Origin: an uncultured Fibrobacter sp.
GTDB taxonomy: Bacteria; Fibrobacterota; Fibrobacteria; Fibrobacterales; Fibrobacteraceae
Assembly: GCA_934700345.1 (NCBI GenBank)
Contig: CAKUXP010000016.1
Span: 6,442 to 70,441, forward strand
Length of the DNA stretch: 64,000 nucleotides
Direction of reading: 5' to 3'
The translations under genes were made by a program, and so were the position numbers. This document shows positions 50,120 through 59,281 of the stretch, piece by piece. Below the pieces are notes generated by a model. The model was not told where the DNA came from. It made no database searches and was given only the letters and a program-made list of their open reading frames with translations. Each line of letters starts with the position of its first letter. Position 1 is the first letter of the stretch.

Positions 50120-51624
50120 CAGCCGAGTTCCTTCTGGATTTTCGCCATTTCGTAGGAAAGGATTCCGTGGGCGACGGCGACGTTCAGAGATTCGAGTTCG
50201 CTAGACATCGGGATCTTGACGGTTTCGTCGGAAATGTCGATGAGACGCCGGTTGGTTCCCGCCCCCTCGTTTCCGACGAGGAACGCTACTTTGCGCAGTT
50301 TGCGCGGCTCGATCTCGGAAAGGCTCTGCTTGCCGTGCAGGTCCGTCGCGATGATTGTGTAGCCGTAGCGGTGAAGTTCGTTGATCGTTTCAATCAGGTC
50401 GCGGTCCTTTTCAAACGGGACGCGGAGGAACGTTCCCGACGATCCGCGGACGACTTTCGGGTTGAACGGATTCACGGAACCTTTTCCAATGACGATTCCC
50501 GAAGAGCTGAACCCGAGGCTCGTGCGGAAAATGGCTCCGAGGTTTCCCGGATCTTGTACGGCATCGACCAGAGTCAGAATGCTTCGGCTCTTTTCGTAGT
50601 TCGGCTTGGTGCTTGCCATCCGGCAGACGGCGAGAATGCCTTGGGGCGTTACGGTCGAGGAAAGCCTCTGGATCTGGTCCTCTCCGATGATCTTGACGCT
50701 TGCCCCGGCTTTGCGAGCTCGGTCAATGAGTTCCTGGAGCGTGGGTAGCGGTTCGTAAACATATTCGCCATCTTCGTTCAGGACAGGTTCGTTATTTTCA
50801 TCGAGCTTCTTCTTTCCGGCAGCGTAAATTCCGATGATCACGTCCTGGTGATTTGCGACGATCTCCTCGACGACGCGGACGCCTTCGGCGATAAACTGTC
50901 CTTCGCGGGAACGTCCCTTTTCTGTCGTAAGAGCGATCAGCTTGCGGAACCACGGAGGGTTTGCCCCGGCTTTTTCCGGAAGGATGTCCGGTGAATCCGC
51001 ATACTGGAGAACCGCCTCTTCGTCGCGAACGACTTCATCGTCATCGACAAGTTTTGTTTCGGGTTTCTGTCGGAAGATCGGGCGACCGTCCCAAGGTTTA
51101 CCCCTGTCAAACGATCTGCGTTCATCGCGGTTTCTGCCGAACGGGCGTTCCTTGCGGTCGAAGCCTCTTTCGTCTCGGTCCCGGAACGATCTCCTTTCTC
51201 CGAACGGTCTGCGTTCCCTGTCAAAGGGGCGCTCCCTGTCAAACGATCTGCGTTCATCGCGGTTTCTGCCGAACGGGCGTTCCTTGCGGTCAAAGCCTCT
51301 TTCGTCTCGGTCCCGGAACGATCTCCTTTCCCCGAACGGTCTGCGTTCCCTATCAAAGGGGCGTTCCCTGTCAAACGGCCTGCGCTCTCCGCGGTCGAAA
51401 GGCTTTCGCTCGCGGTTGCCGTCAAAGTTCTTTTCGGCGGATCCGGACTGGCGTTCCTTGGAACGTTCGAATTCGCGGCGTTCGCTGCGCGTTTCCTGGG
51501 CGTCGGGATCGGTGACTTCGGGATGGCGTCCGAAGCCGTGATCGGCGGGGTTGTCGCTTACGCCGAATTTTCCTTGAAAAGTCTGCCGGACGACACGTTT
51601 TGGATTGTTGTTTTCTTCAGTCAT
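50119..51624 (-). CDS. SpoU-family rRNA 2'-O-methyltransferase with arginine-rich N-terminus
   Basis: 501 residues. The first ~210 residues are low-complexity, rich in R, D, E and F (units of RRPFDRERPFD type), with a 132-bp direct repeat. Residues ~230-300 are the SpoU substrate-binding domain (REGQFIAEGVRVVEEIV), and the C-terminal SPOUT domain has the three motifs NLGAIFRT, VGNEGAG and IPMSSELESLNVAVA. It methylates rRNA (RlmB/TrmH family); which site is not clear. The tail could bind RNA. It overlaps dxs by 4 bases. Confidence 0.88.
   Translation of the reverse strand: MTEENNNPKRVVRQTFQGKFGVSDNPADHGFGRHPEVTDPDAQETRSERREFERSKERQSGSAEKNFDGNRERKPFDRGERRPFDRERPFDRERRPFGERRSFRDRDERGFDRKERPFGRNRDERRSFDRERPFDRERRPFGERRSFRDRDERGFDRKERPFGRNRDERRSFDRGKPWDGRPIFRQKPETKLVDDDEVVRDEEAVLQYADSPDILPEKAGANPPWFRKLIALTTEKGRSREGQFIAEGVRVVEEIVANHQDVIIGIYAAGKKKLDENNEPVLNEDGEYVYEPLPTLQELIDRARKAGASVKIIGEDQIQRLSSTVTPQGILAVCRMASTKPNYEKSRSILTLVDAVQDPGNLGAIFRTSLGFSSSGIVIGKGSVNPFNPKVVRGSSGTFLRVPFEKDRDLIETINELHRYGYTIIATDLHGKQSLSEIEPRKLRKVAFLVGNEGAGTNRRLIDISDETVKIPMSSELESLNVAVAHGILSYEMAKIQKELG
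51108..51371. repeat. 132-bp direct repeat in the SpoU methyltransferase gene
   Basis: Two nearly identical 132-bp units (51108-51239 and 51240-51371) encode 44 residues each of the RSFDRERPFD/RDERGF type. The period is a multiple of 3, so gain or loss stays in frame. A few bases differ (for example tcg/tca and tct/tcc), so they are recent but not identical. Confidence 0.8.
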
Positions 51625-53492
51625 AGTTCTTTCAGTAGTTTGTTTGCGATGGACGTGCCGTCAATGCCTAGCATCCGATACAGGTCCGGAATTTTTCCAT
51701 GTTCGACGAACGCATCGGGCAGCCCGAATCGGAAGAGCCTGCGGTCTTCGATGTCTAGGTCGGCGAGAAGCTCCGCAATTTCGGAACCATATCCGCCGAC
51801 GACCGTATTGTCTTCGAGGGTGACGATTGTATGATGCGTGTTGAACAGGTTGCGGTAGTCTTCCTTGTCAAGCGGCTTCACGAATTTGGCATCTACCAAA
51901 GTGGGGTTGAAACCGTGTTCGACAAGAATCTTCGCCGTCTTTTCGAGCTCGTGGAGCATAAAGCCCACGCCTAGGAGCAGGATGTCCCGCCCCTGCCGCT
52001 TGACTTTGAACTTTCCGAATGGAACCGGCTGGATTTCCTCCGACCGGAGTTCTGCAGAAAGGGCGGATGCGCGGGGAAAGCGGATAGCGACGGGACCTTC
52101 CATGCCGATTGCGGAGGTTATCATGTCGCGAAGATCGTTCTCATCCGATGGGGCCATGATGGTCATGCCAGGAATGGAACGCAGGTAGGTAAGGTCAAGG
52201 GAACCGTGGTGCGTCGGGCCGTCTGCTCCGACAAGACCCGCCCGATCCAAGATGAAGACCACGTGCAGTTTTTGAAGTGCGACGTCGTGGATTATCTGGT
52301 CGTAGGCGCGTTGCAGAAACGAAGAGTAGATGGCAACGACGGGAACCAGCCCTCCGCAGGCAAGGCCCGCTGCAAAAGTTACGGCGTGCTCTTCGGCGAT
52401 ACCTACGTCGATGACCCTCTCCGGGATTTCCTTCGCCATGATGTCGAGACCACAGCCTGTAGGCATGGCGCCCGTGATTCCTACGATCTTTTCGTTTTTT
52501 TTCGCAAGGTCCAGGATGGTGTTTCCGAAAACGCTTGTGAGGGAGGGGAGGGATGGTTTCGAGGAGATCGGTTTTCCGCTTTTGGGATCGAAAGGTACGG
52601 AGGCGTGCCACTTGCTCGGATTTGTCTCGGCGAACTTCATGCCGTGCCCTTTTTCGGTCATCACCTGGATGAGGCACGGGCCGGGAATTGACTTGACGCG
52701 TTCCAGGGTGGAAATCAGCTCGTTCAGGTCGTGACCGTCGATGGGACCGAAGTAGCGGATTCCCAGATCTTCGAAAAACTGTCCCGGTCGGATGGCATTC
52801 TTTACGGCTTTTTCGACGCTTTGCAGAAGCGTACGGAAATGGCGCCCGATGATTCCCGGAATCTTTTGCATCACCCGGTCGATGTCCGCACGGAGCTTGT
52901 TGTACTTCGGATCGGAAATCAGGCGGTTCAGGTACTTGGGAAATCCGCCGACATTGGGTGCAATGCTCATCTTGTTATCGTTCAAGATGATGGTCATGTT
53001 CTGTTGGGAAAGTCCCGCATTGTTGAGCGCTTCAAACGCCATACCGCCCGTCATGGAACCGTCACCGATGATTGCGACGACGCTGTTGTGCTTGTGAAGT
53101 TTGTCCCGGGCTACGGCAAAGCCTAGGGCTGCGGAAATGGAAGTTGATGCGTGTCCGACGCCAAAAGCGTCATAGGGACTTTCGGAACGTTTGGGAAAGC
53201 CGGAAAGACCGCCTTGTTGCCGGAGCGTCTCGAATTTGTCGAAGCGGCCCGTAAGAAGCTTGTGCACATAGGCCTGGTGCCCGACATCCCAGACGAGAAT
53301 GTCTTCGGGGGCGTTGAACACGTAGTGCAGGGCGAGCGTCAGCTCGACTACGCCGAGACTCGATGCGAGATGGCCTCCGTGAGCGGCTACCTGGTTGATT
53401 ATCTTCTCGCGGATTTGGAGAGCCAGGTCGTTCAGTTCCTGGACGGAACATCCCTTGATGTCCATCGGCGATTTGATGTCCTTGAGGAACAT
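51621..53492 (-). CDS. dxs: 1-Deoxy-D-xylulose-5-phosphate synthase
   Basis: 623 residues. First step of the MEP isoprenoid route: condenses pyruvate and glyceraldehyde-3-phosphate with TPP. HGGHLASSLGVVEL, GDGSMTGGMAFEALNNAG (TPP site), and LDRAGLVGADGPTHHG (catalytic region) are intact. It overlaps ispA by one base, so the isoprenoid genes form an operon with the methyltransferase and pyrF. Confidence 0.96.
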   Translation of the reverse strand: MFLKDIKSPMDIKGCSVQELNDLALQIREKIINQVAAHGGHLASSLGVVELTLALHYVFNAPEDILVWDVGHQAYVHKLLTGRFDKFETLRQQGGLSGFPKRSESPYDAFGVGHASTSISAALGFAVARDKLHKHNSVVAIIGDGSMTGGMAFEALNNAGLSQQNMTIILNDNKMSIAPNVGGFPKYLNRLISDPKYNKLRADIDRVMQKIPGIIGRHFRTLLQSVEKAVKNAIRPGQFFEDLGIRYFGPIDGHDLNELISTLERVKSIPGPCLIQVMTEKGHGMKFAETNPSKWHASVPFDPKSGKPISSKPSLPSLTSVFGNTILDLAKKNEKIVGITGAMPTGCGLDIMAKEIPERVIDVGIAEEHAVTFAAGLACGGLVPVVAIYSSFLQRAYDQIIHDVALQKLHVVFILDRAGLVGADGPTHHGSLDLTYLRSIPGMTIMAPSDENDLRDMITSAIGMEGPVAIRFPRASALSAELRSEEIQPVPFGKFKVKRQGRDILLLGVGFMLHELEKTAKILVEHGFNPTLVDAKFVKPLDKEDYRNLFNTHHTIVTLEDNTVVGGYGSEIAELLADLDIEDRRLFRFGLPDAFVEHGKIPDLYRMLGIDGTSIANKLLKEL

Positions 53493-54379
53493 TACTTGAC
53501 CCGCGTAATGATGAATGCCGCAATTGCCTTGAGGACGGAAGTGTCCCCGTCGATGTCTTCGAGTTGCTTCAGGGATTCTTCGTAGAGTTCAAGCGCTCTC
53601 TTGCGGGATGCTTCAAGACCGACCAGGGCGGGATATGTCGCCTTGCCGCTTGCGATGTCGGAACCGGCATCCTTTCCTAGTTCCTCGGTCGTGGAAACGA
53701 TATCGAGAATATCGTCGACTATCTGGAATGCCAATCCGATGGAACGCCCGTAAGCTTCGATCTTTTCGATGTCGGAAGCCTTTGCCCCGGCGAGTTGCGC
53801 ACCGATGACAAGGGACGCTTCGATGAGGGCTGCCGTCTTGTGGTAGTGGATGTAATCGACGGTTTCAAGCGAGACGGTTTTCCCTTCGCTGTCGATATCC
53901 GTCATCTCTCCACCGATCATGCCGTAGGTGCCAAGCTTGTGAGCGAGGCATTCCATCGCCTTGGGGTTTTCCGTCTTCGCTATCAGTTCAAACGCGAGGA
54001 CGCAGAGAGCGTCACCGCTCATGACCGCGGTAGCTTCGCCGAATTGCTTGTGGGCTGTCTGCTTTCCGCGGCGAAAATCGTCGTTGTCGATGCAGGGAAG
54101 ATCGTCGTGGATGAGCGAAAAGGTGTGCAAAAATTCAAGCGCGCTCGTCGCATACCAGATGCTTTCTCCCTTTCCTTTGAAAAGTTCGAAGGCTGCGTAG
54201 GCGAGTCCCGGCCGTAGCCGCTTTCCGCCGGCGAAGACGGAGTAGCGCATCGCCTTGTGCAGGTTCTTGGGATCATCTGTTTCGGGCGGCAGGTGCTCGC
54301 TGAATTTCCGTTCGGCGATTTCCGCTATTTTGGATAGATACTTGCGGGCGATGTCCGCTTCGGTTTGGAGATTTTGCAT
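53492..54379 (-). CDS. ispA: Geranyl/farnesyl diphosphate synthase
   Basis: 295 residues. Adds isopentenyl units to allylic diphosphates, feeding undecaprenol and quinone synthesis. First aspartate-rich motif IHDDLPCIDNDDFRRG, second FQIVDDILD, and GGKRLRPGLAY are intact. Promoter-like TAAATA lies 11 bases before the ATG, without a clear Shine-Dalgarno sequence. Confidence 0.94.
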   Translation of the reverse strand: MQNLQTEADIARKYLSKIAEIAERKFSEHLPPETDDPKNLHKAMRYSVFAGGKRLRPGLAYAAFELFKGKGESIWYATSALEFLHTFSLIHDDLPCIDNDDFRRGKQTAHKQFGEATAVMSGDALCVLAFELIAKTENPKAMECLAHKLGTYGMIGGEMTDIDSEGKTVSLETVDYIHYHKTAALIEASLVIGAQLAGAKASDIEKIEAYGRSIGLAFQIVDDILDIVSTTEELGKDAGSDIASGKATYPALVGLEASRKRALELYEESLKQLEDIDGDTSVLKAIAAFIITRVK

Positions 54380-54423
54380 ATGCCCAAAGATATTTAATTT
54401 ATGGCTCGGGAAAAGGAATCAAG

Positions 54424-55587
54424 TTAAAAGGAGGCTCCGTAAATGGTAATGTCGTCTAGGGAAAGTTCATTCCCGTCAATGCCGAAAAAGTGGAAACGCG
54501 TAACGGTCTTTTTGACGCTTTCCCAACCGGTGGAAAGCGTGTCGTTTTCGGGGGCGAGGAAGTCGCTTGGCGTCACCGTATAATGCGTCCAGGAACTTGA
54601 AAGGGGGATGTTCGCGGTCCATGCCTTGAGATTGTCGCTTGCGTTTGCCTCCCAGCGTTCAAAGGCGAGTCGCACCGATCCGGAGCCTTTGGCGTAGAAC
54701 CCGACGGAATCCAGTTCGCTCAGGTCTAGTCCTTCGTCGGAAATTCGTGTCCCGAAAATGACGTAGCCGCTTGCGGAGATGTTTTCCGGCTTTGTGTAGG
54801 TCCCCGTGAAAGTGCGCCCGTTGCGCTCGGTATTCGCTGCGGTTCCGTTCCACGGAGAGTCTGTCGGGAACGTAATCGTAGCGAAGGAGGAGTCGTCGCT
54901 GAAATACCAGCCTTTCTCTGCGAATAACGCCGAATCCTCGAAGTCTTCGTAAAGAGTCCAGAGTGTGGTATCGCTTGGCGTTTCCCTGATTATCACATGT
55001 TCCCAGTAGCATGTGTCGGCTGCATGGACGGTGAGATTCGTGTCCGCAAGGATGGAATCCCTAGACGGAGAAAGGACGAATGCTTTTAGGTTTCCCGCGG
55101 GGATTTCGCGGAGGTGGAAGTCTCCGTCGGAGTCCGTCTTGGCGAGAATGTCTAGCCCGTAGATGCCGACCCAGACTGGCTCTTTTCCGCGGATCGTTCC
55201 CGAGATTTGCCCGGGGCTTTCTAGATTAATTTGTTCTAAATCAAGAGTTCCGTTCAGGTAGTGCAGTTCCCGGGAATGGACGAAGCCGTTTAGGGATACG
55301 GTCAGACGGTAGTCTCCCGAATCGAGTTCGTGCAGTTCGAAGTTTCCGAGGCTATCCGCATAGATGTCTGGTGACGGCGATATTTTGGAAGTGTCGCTCG
55401 AAATGAAATCCTTCTTGCGGAGCGTTACTCCGGCGTGGGCTGCTGGCGTCCCGTTATCGAGAAAGACCCTTGCGAAGAGTCCGTTGGTCGTTTCGCTACC
55501 TGGACCTCCGGCATGCTCGGTACTTTTGCCGCATCCGAAGATTCCGAAAACCGAAAAAAGGATTGCGACCGGCAAGAATCGTTTCAT
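54424..55587 (-). CDS. Secreted lipoprotein with carboxypeptidase-regulatory-like and carbohydrate-binding-like parts
   Basis: 387 residues. Lipobox FGIFGC directs lipidation. The first part after the linker resembles an Ig-like carboxypeptidase-regulatory fold (NGTPAAHAGVTLRKKD, GNFELHELDSGDYRLTV); the second has a galactose-binding-like or CBM-type beta-sandwich look (YEDFEDSALFAEKGWYF, SVGFYAKGSGSVRLAFERW, LSLDDITIYGA). Common in Fibrobacter-like genomes; a role in binding polysaccharide at the cell surface is inferred. It overlaps the TIGR02147 gene by 4 bases. Confidence 0.65.
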   Translation of the reverse strand: MKRFLPVAILFSVFGIFGCGKSTEHAGGPGSETTNGLFARVFLDNGTPAAHAGVTLRKKDFISSDTSKISPSPDIYADSLGNFELHELDSGDYRLTVSLNGFVHSRELHYLNGTLDLEQINLESPGQISGTIRGKEPVWVGIYGLDILAKTDSDGDFHLREIPAGNLKAFVLSPSRDSILADTNLTVHAADTCYWEHVIIRETPSDTTLWTLYEDFEDSALFAEKGWYFSDDSSFATITFPTDSPWNGTAANTERNGRTFTGTYTKPENISASGYVIFGTRISDEGLDLSELDSVGFYAKGSGSVRLAFERWEANASDNLKAWTANIPLSSSWTHYTVTPSDFLAPENDTLSTGWESVKKTVTRFHFFGIDGNELSLDDITIYGASF

Positions 55588-56423
55588 CTTTCTCCTCCGT
55601 TTTCTAGAAGTGCGATGGGAAACAGCTGGATGTTCAGCTGATAGACCGCATTGTCTCCCGTCCCTTCTGCGGAAAGCCTTAAAAGTTCCCGGCGAAATTC
55701 GCAGATTCGCTCGCGGACGAGGTCCAGGTTTCGCCTGTTAAAAGTCATGGTCGCTGTGCTGATGTCGCGGAGGTAAGGCTTGTGCCTAGAGAGCGATTGC
55801 CCGGCGAGTGCTATGGTGTCTTCCTGGAAACGCCTGACCGCTTCGGATCGCCAGTTTCCGCCGGTGCCTACAAATGTTTCGGTCACTGTCCACAGACCGT
55901 CGTTGTCGAGCCTTGCCATGCCGAGGGATTCAAGCAGGTGAACGGCATTCTTCGCTTCTTTGATGGAAATCGCCGGGGTGCAGGATTCGGCGAGAATTCG
56001 GTAGCTCTTTTCGTCGTCCCGGAAATTTCCGATTCCGAGGAGGGAGCGGATTGCGTTGGAATACCAGTGCCTGTAAAACTCCAGTTCCTTCGCATTGAGC
56101 CGCTTGATTTCAACTCCCTTGATTGAAAGCATCCTTTCGTAGTGGTCGAGGGCCTCCTTGTCGCTTTTGGCGCGCCCGAACAGCAGAAGTTCTGTCCAGT
56201 AGGCGGATTCTTTTTCGGAAAGCCCGAAAAATTTTGCGCACGGAACGGCGAATTTTACAGCCAAATGGATTTTTCCCTGGGAAACTCGGAGAAGATTTCC
56301 CGGATCGCTGCCGATTTTCGAGGCCATGAACCGCCATGAAACGGCGCAGCTTTTCTTTTTGTAATTTTCAAAGGCGTCGCGCAGAAAGGCCCGGTAATCC
56401 GTGTAGTCAAAGATGGAATTCAT
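55584..56423 (-). CDS. TIGR02147-family protein
   Basis: 279 residues, normal length for this family, which is expanded in Fibrobacter. The N-terminus is IFDYTDYRAFLRDAFENYKKKS with WRFMASKIGSDPGNLLRVSQG, resembling a helix-turn-helix domain, and C-terminal DISTATMTFNRRNLDLVRERICEFRRELLRLS is the conserved end. Regulatory role is unproven. It is co-transcribed with the lipoprotein gene downstream, an arrangement repeated in Fibrobacter genomes. TGTATTTT lies 6-7 bases before the ATG and no Shine-Dalgarno sequence is visible. Confidence 0.85.
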   Translation of the reverse strand: MNSIFDYTDYRAFLRDAFENYKKKSCAVSWRFMASKIGSDPGNLLRVSQGKIHLAVKFAVPCAKFFGLSEKESAYWTELLLFGRAKSDKEALDHYERMLSIKGVEIKRLNAKELEFYRHWYSNAIRSLLGIGNFRDDEKSYRILAESCTPAISIKEAKNAVHLLESLGMARLDNDGLWTVTETFVGTGGNWRSEAVRRFQEDTIALAGQSLSRHKPYLRDISTATMTFNRRNLDLVRERICEFRRELLRLSAEGTGDNAVYQLNIQLFPIALLENGGER

Positions 56424-56498
56424 GTTCTAAAAATACAAGGATTCAAAAGATATCCGAAAAATCGTCGAGAAATTTCGTTGTTGGCATTACAACGGAAG

Positions 56499-56915
56499 CT
56501 AGAAGATTCGCAGGTCCTTGACTTTTCCCTTGGCGTCGCACCGGGCGGTGAAATTGCAGTTCCTGGTATCGGAAAAGGTCATCGCCTGAAGTTCCAGATC
56601 GATCGTATCTTTCGGATCCTTGCACTTTCCGCGAAATTCGGCGAAGGTTTCGCCCGTTTTTTTCGTTCCGAAATACTGGACGTCGTATTCCTTTCCCGAT
56701 TTGGAATTTTCCCGGATAGTTCCGTTTTCCATCAGGCTTCGGGTCATCGCGACGAGGCAGATTTCTTCCTGGGCGGAATCTAGCGCACTGGGGCTCTCGG
56801 AATTTCCGATTGCCTGGAATTCAAACCAGTTCAGGGAAATCGGGACAAATTCAGGATGGTTTCGGGCGCAGCCGATGAGGAAAACGAGGATTGACAGGGC
56901 TAGGTATTTTTTCAT
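56499..56915 (-). CDS. Hypothetical lipoprotein
   Basis: 138 residues. Signal peptide and lipobox (LVFLIGC), then a soluble domain with paired cysteines near the C-terminus (GKCKDPKD, RNCNFTARCDAKG) which may form disulfides. No family recognised. It overlaps the diguanylate cyclase by 4 bases and is read after it. Confidence 0.6.
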   Translation of the reverse strand: MKKYLALSILVFLIGCARNHPEFVPISLNWFEFQAIGNSESPSALDSAQEEICLVAMTRSLMENGTIRENSKSGKEYDVQYFGTKKTGETFAEFRGKCKDPKDTIDLELQAMTFSDTRNCNFTARCDAKGKVKDLRIF

Positions 56916-58243
56916 GGCGCTTGGGTCTTCTTGATGGCCGCGGTCACGCTGTTGCGTCCGCTGCGCTTGGAGCTGTAGAGAGCCTTGTCGAGTCGGTCAA
57001 ATACGCTCTTCGGATCTTCATGCGGCATCATTTCTGCGACGCCGAACGAGCAGGTTATCTGCTGTTGCGAAATCAGCTGCGTATTTTCGACCGTCGTACG
57101 GAGCTTCTCGGCGAGAAACTGGGCGTTCTGGAGAGGCGTGTCTCCACAGAGAATGACGAATTCCTCGCCTCCCCAGCGGACAAGGGCGTCTGTCGTGCGG
57201 ATGCGGCTGCGGATGAGCTTGGAAAGATTGATGAGTACCTCGTCGCCTACGCTATGTCCCCACGTGTCGTTGACTTTCTTGAAAAAATCGATGTCGAGCA
57301 TGATGAACGAAAGCGAGCCGCCGCCGTTGTTCAGATGTTCCTGTTCCTGGGTGAGGATACTGGTAAAACCTGCGCGGTTCAGACATCCTGTCAGGGCGTC
57401 TTCCTTGCTTGCCTTTTCATAATCGGATTTTTCGACTTCGAGAACGATCAGGTTGTGTTCGAGTTCCTCGCGGCGCTTGCGTTCCACGTTGCGCTGGATG
57501 CTGTAATCGCGCAGCCTGAGGATCAAGTAGAAGAGGAACGTGAAAAACCAAATGGTGATGATGCCGAACATCAGGTTCTCGGCGGAGATAATCTTTCCCT
57601 TGAATGTCAGTCCCATGATTTCGAGCGTTCCGTATCCAAGCGGAGCGTTGGTCCCGGTCTGGATCTCGATCAGGGGAATGTTGGAAAGATCGACGCGTGC
57701 CCGGTGGGCGTTGACGTTGTTCTGCGAAACCCACCAGCCGGCAACCCGGAATTCCTGGGGGACGAAGACCGCCGGATAGGTCTCTTCGAGCGGGTAGAAT
57801 TCGAGTTCGTTGAACTTGAGCGACGTCTGGTCTCCGGGTTTTGAAATGACATCGTCGAAACCGCGCAGGTAAAGCCTTACCGAACCTTCGCCACGGGGCT
57901 TTACCCAGATGTAGATGCTGTCGTAATGGGAAAGGTCCCTGCCGCGGCTTTTTCCGTCTCCCAGATAAATCTGGAGACCGACGTAGGGGTAAGGATAGCC
58001 TTCCCGTAGTTCGTAGTCCATGATGACGGAAGAATCGGTCCGCGTCATTTCGAGGACGGACGCTCCGCCATCGACCGAATCCGTCTGGGCGACGATGTAG
58101 GGATAGGTTGCTGGCGTAATCGTGTAGATATCATCCATGCCGTAGCGATACCACAGCAGGGCGACCACTGTCGTCGAAAGCAGGAACGTAATGATGACGT
58201 TCAGGCGGAAGATGGACATCAGCTTTAGCCAGATAAATTTCAT
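56912..58243 (-). CDS. Membrane-bound diguanylate cyclase (GGDEF)
   Basis: 443 residues. One N-terminal membrane segment (VIITFLLSTTVVALLWY), a periplasmic sensing region with beta-sandwich character (~40-240), a second span (MFGIITIWFFTFLFYLIL), a helical linker and a GGDEF domain whose signature is GGEEF, with DIDFFKKVNDTWGHSVGDEVL. It makes c-di-GMP. The RxxD inhibitory site upstream of GGEEF cannot be identified with certainty. TATTTT is 10 bases before the ATG, with no ribosome-binding site. Confidence 0.9.
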   Translation of the reverse strand: MKFIWLKLMSIFRLNVIITFLLSTTVVALLWYRYGMDDIYTITPATYPYIVAQTDSVDGGASVLEMTRTDSSVIMDYELREGYPYPYVGLQIYLGDGKSRGRDLSHYDSIYIWVKPRGEGSVRLYLRGFDDVISKPGDQTSLKFNELEFYPLEETYPAVFVPQEFRVAGWWVSQNNVNAHRARVDLSNIPLIEIQTGTNAPLGYGTLEIMGLTFKGKIISAENLMFGIITIWFFTFLFYLILRLRDYSIQRNVERKRREELEHNLIVLEVEKSDYEKASKEDALTGCLNRAGFTSILTQEQEHLNNGGGSLSFIMLDIDFFKKVNDTWGHSVGDEVLINLSKLIRSRIRTTDALVRWGGEEFVILCGDTPLQNAQFLAEKLRTTVENTQLISQQQITCSFGVAEMMPHEDPKSVFDRLDKALYSSKRSGRNSVTAAIKKTQAP

Positions 58244-58253
58244 ACTATCTCAG

Positions 58254-58259
58254 AAAATA
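58254..58259 (-). promoter_or_regulatory. Candidate -10 box of the diguanylate cyclase gene
   Basis: TATTTT preceded by TG on the minus strand ends 10 bases before the ATG; transcription would begin about 3 bases upstream of the start codon, as at aroC and the first cupin gene. Confidence 0.4.
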
Positions 58260-58261
58260 CA

Positions 58262-59236
58262 TTAAATTCTGCGGGAAATGTTCAAAATTTTTTGATAAAG
58301 CGCCTCTGCCATCTGCCTGTGACGCTCGGCACTCGGGTGAAAGTCCAGTCCCCTGTTACGGGGCGTTTCAAGAAACAGATGGGCGATGTCCCGGTTTCCC
58401 CGGGAAATTTCTTTCGCAAGGACGCTTTCGATGCGTTCCGGAAGGGTGTTTACCGGAAAAACCTCCGTGGAGAGCAGGATAAAGCGGGCTTTCGGATTGC
58501 GTTCCCGGAGAAAATCCAGGAACCTGGAATAGGCTGTGTCAAAGGCTTCTGCCGTCGGATGGGGAAATTCTCCCTGGAAATCGTTGATTCCGATGAAAAG
58601 GCAGACGGTTTCCGGCGAAAATCGGGAAAAGTCCCAGAGTGGCGAATTTTTGAGAGGGGCTTCGCCGCCGAGTGTAAACCGGTAGAGCTCCGGAATGGTC
58701 CAGCGGGGAGCGATTCCCATGAAATTCTGTACCAGTCCGCGTCCGCTGTAGGCGTTGATGGCGAATGCTGCGCCCAGTTTCCCCGCGAGAAGCGCTCCGT
58801 AGCTTTTCGTGGCGTCTGTGGTCGAGAAAGCGTTCCCGGTGATGGGATCCCTTGCCATGTTGCCGAATCCGACTGTGTAGGAATCCCCGATGAATTCGAT
58901 TTGGCGCTTGGGGAATGCTGGTTGAAGTTTTACCGTGTCCGCCCGGACGCTGTAAAGCGAGACGCTCCCGAGTTCCGTTTCGGTCATCTTGGAAACAGTC
59001 GCCCGGTGGATTCCTTTGGACAGGTTCTCCGCGATGCGGTAGAGCTTTCTCTCGCGGGAAAGAACGGTTCCGGCTTCCTGGCCGTCGATTTCGACCAGCC
59101 AGCGGGCTTCGCCTTCGAGTTCGAGCGACGCTTCTGTCCCTTCAAAGGCGAACGATACGCTTCCTGCAGGGGCGGAAACCCTTGCTCGACCGTTTTCGAG
59201 TGCCCAGCGTCCTTCTAAAATGCAATCTTCGAACAT
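58262..59236 (-). CDS. CE2-like SGNH carbohydrate esterase
   Basis: 324 residues. An N-terminal beta-sandwich (FEGTEASLELEGEARWLVEIDG) is followed by an SGNH hydrolase domain: block I IGDSYTVGFGN with the nucleophile serine, IGINDF and the C-terminal LDFHPSAERH with the catalytic histidine. This fold pair is CE2 acetyl-xylan or acetyl-mannan esterase. The frame is open further upstream, but ATG 59236 begins the homology and the region upstream is the tail of a divergent gene. No signal peptide is seen, so it may act inside the cell on imported oligosaccharides. Confidence 0.75.
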   Translation of the reverse strand: MFEDCILEGRWALENGRARVSAPAGSVSFAFEGTEASLELEGEARWLVEIDGQEAGTVLSRERKLYRIAENLSKGIHRATVSKMTETELGSVSLYSVRADTVKLQPAFPKRQIEFIGDSYTVGFGNMARDPITGNAFSTTDATKSYGALLAGKLGAAFAINAYSGRGLVQNFMGIAPRWTIPELYRFTLGGEAPLKNSPLWDFSRFSPETVCLFIGINDFQGEFPHPTAEAFDTAYSRFLDFLRERNPKARFILLSTEVFPVNTLPERIESVLAKEISRGNRDIAHLFLETPRNRGLDFHPSAERHRQMAEALYQKILNISRRI

Positions 59237-59281
59237 TTGAATTTTTTTAATTTCTGAAAATATAAAACCTATCTTGAAGAT

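Noticed and set aside
50937..51541. Long open frames on the plus strand and in other minus-strand frames opposite the R/D-rich tail of the SpoU methyltransferase
   Set aside because: These come from the repetitive, codon-biased R/D/F sequence and have no start signal or homology.
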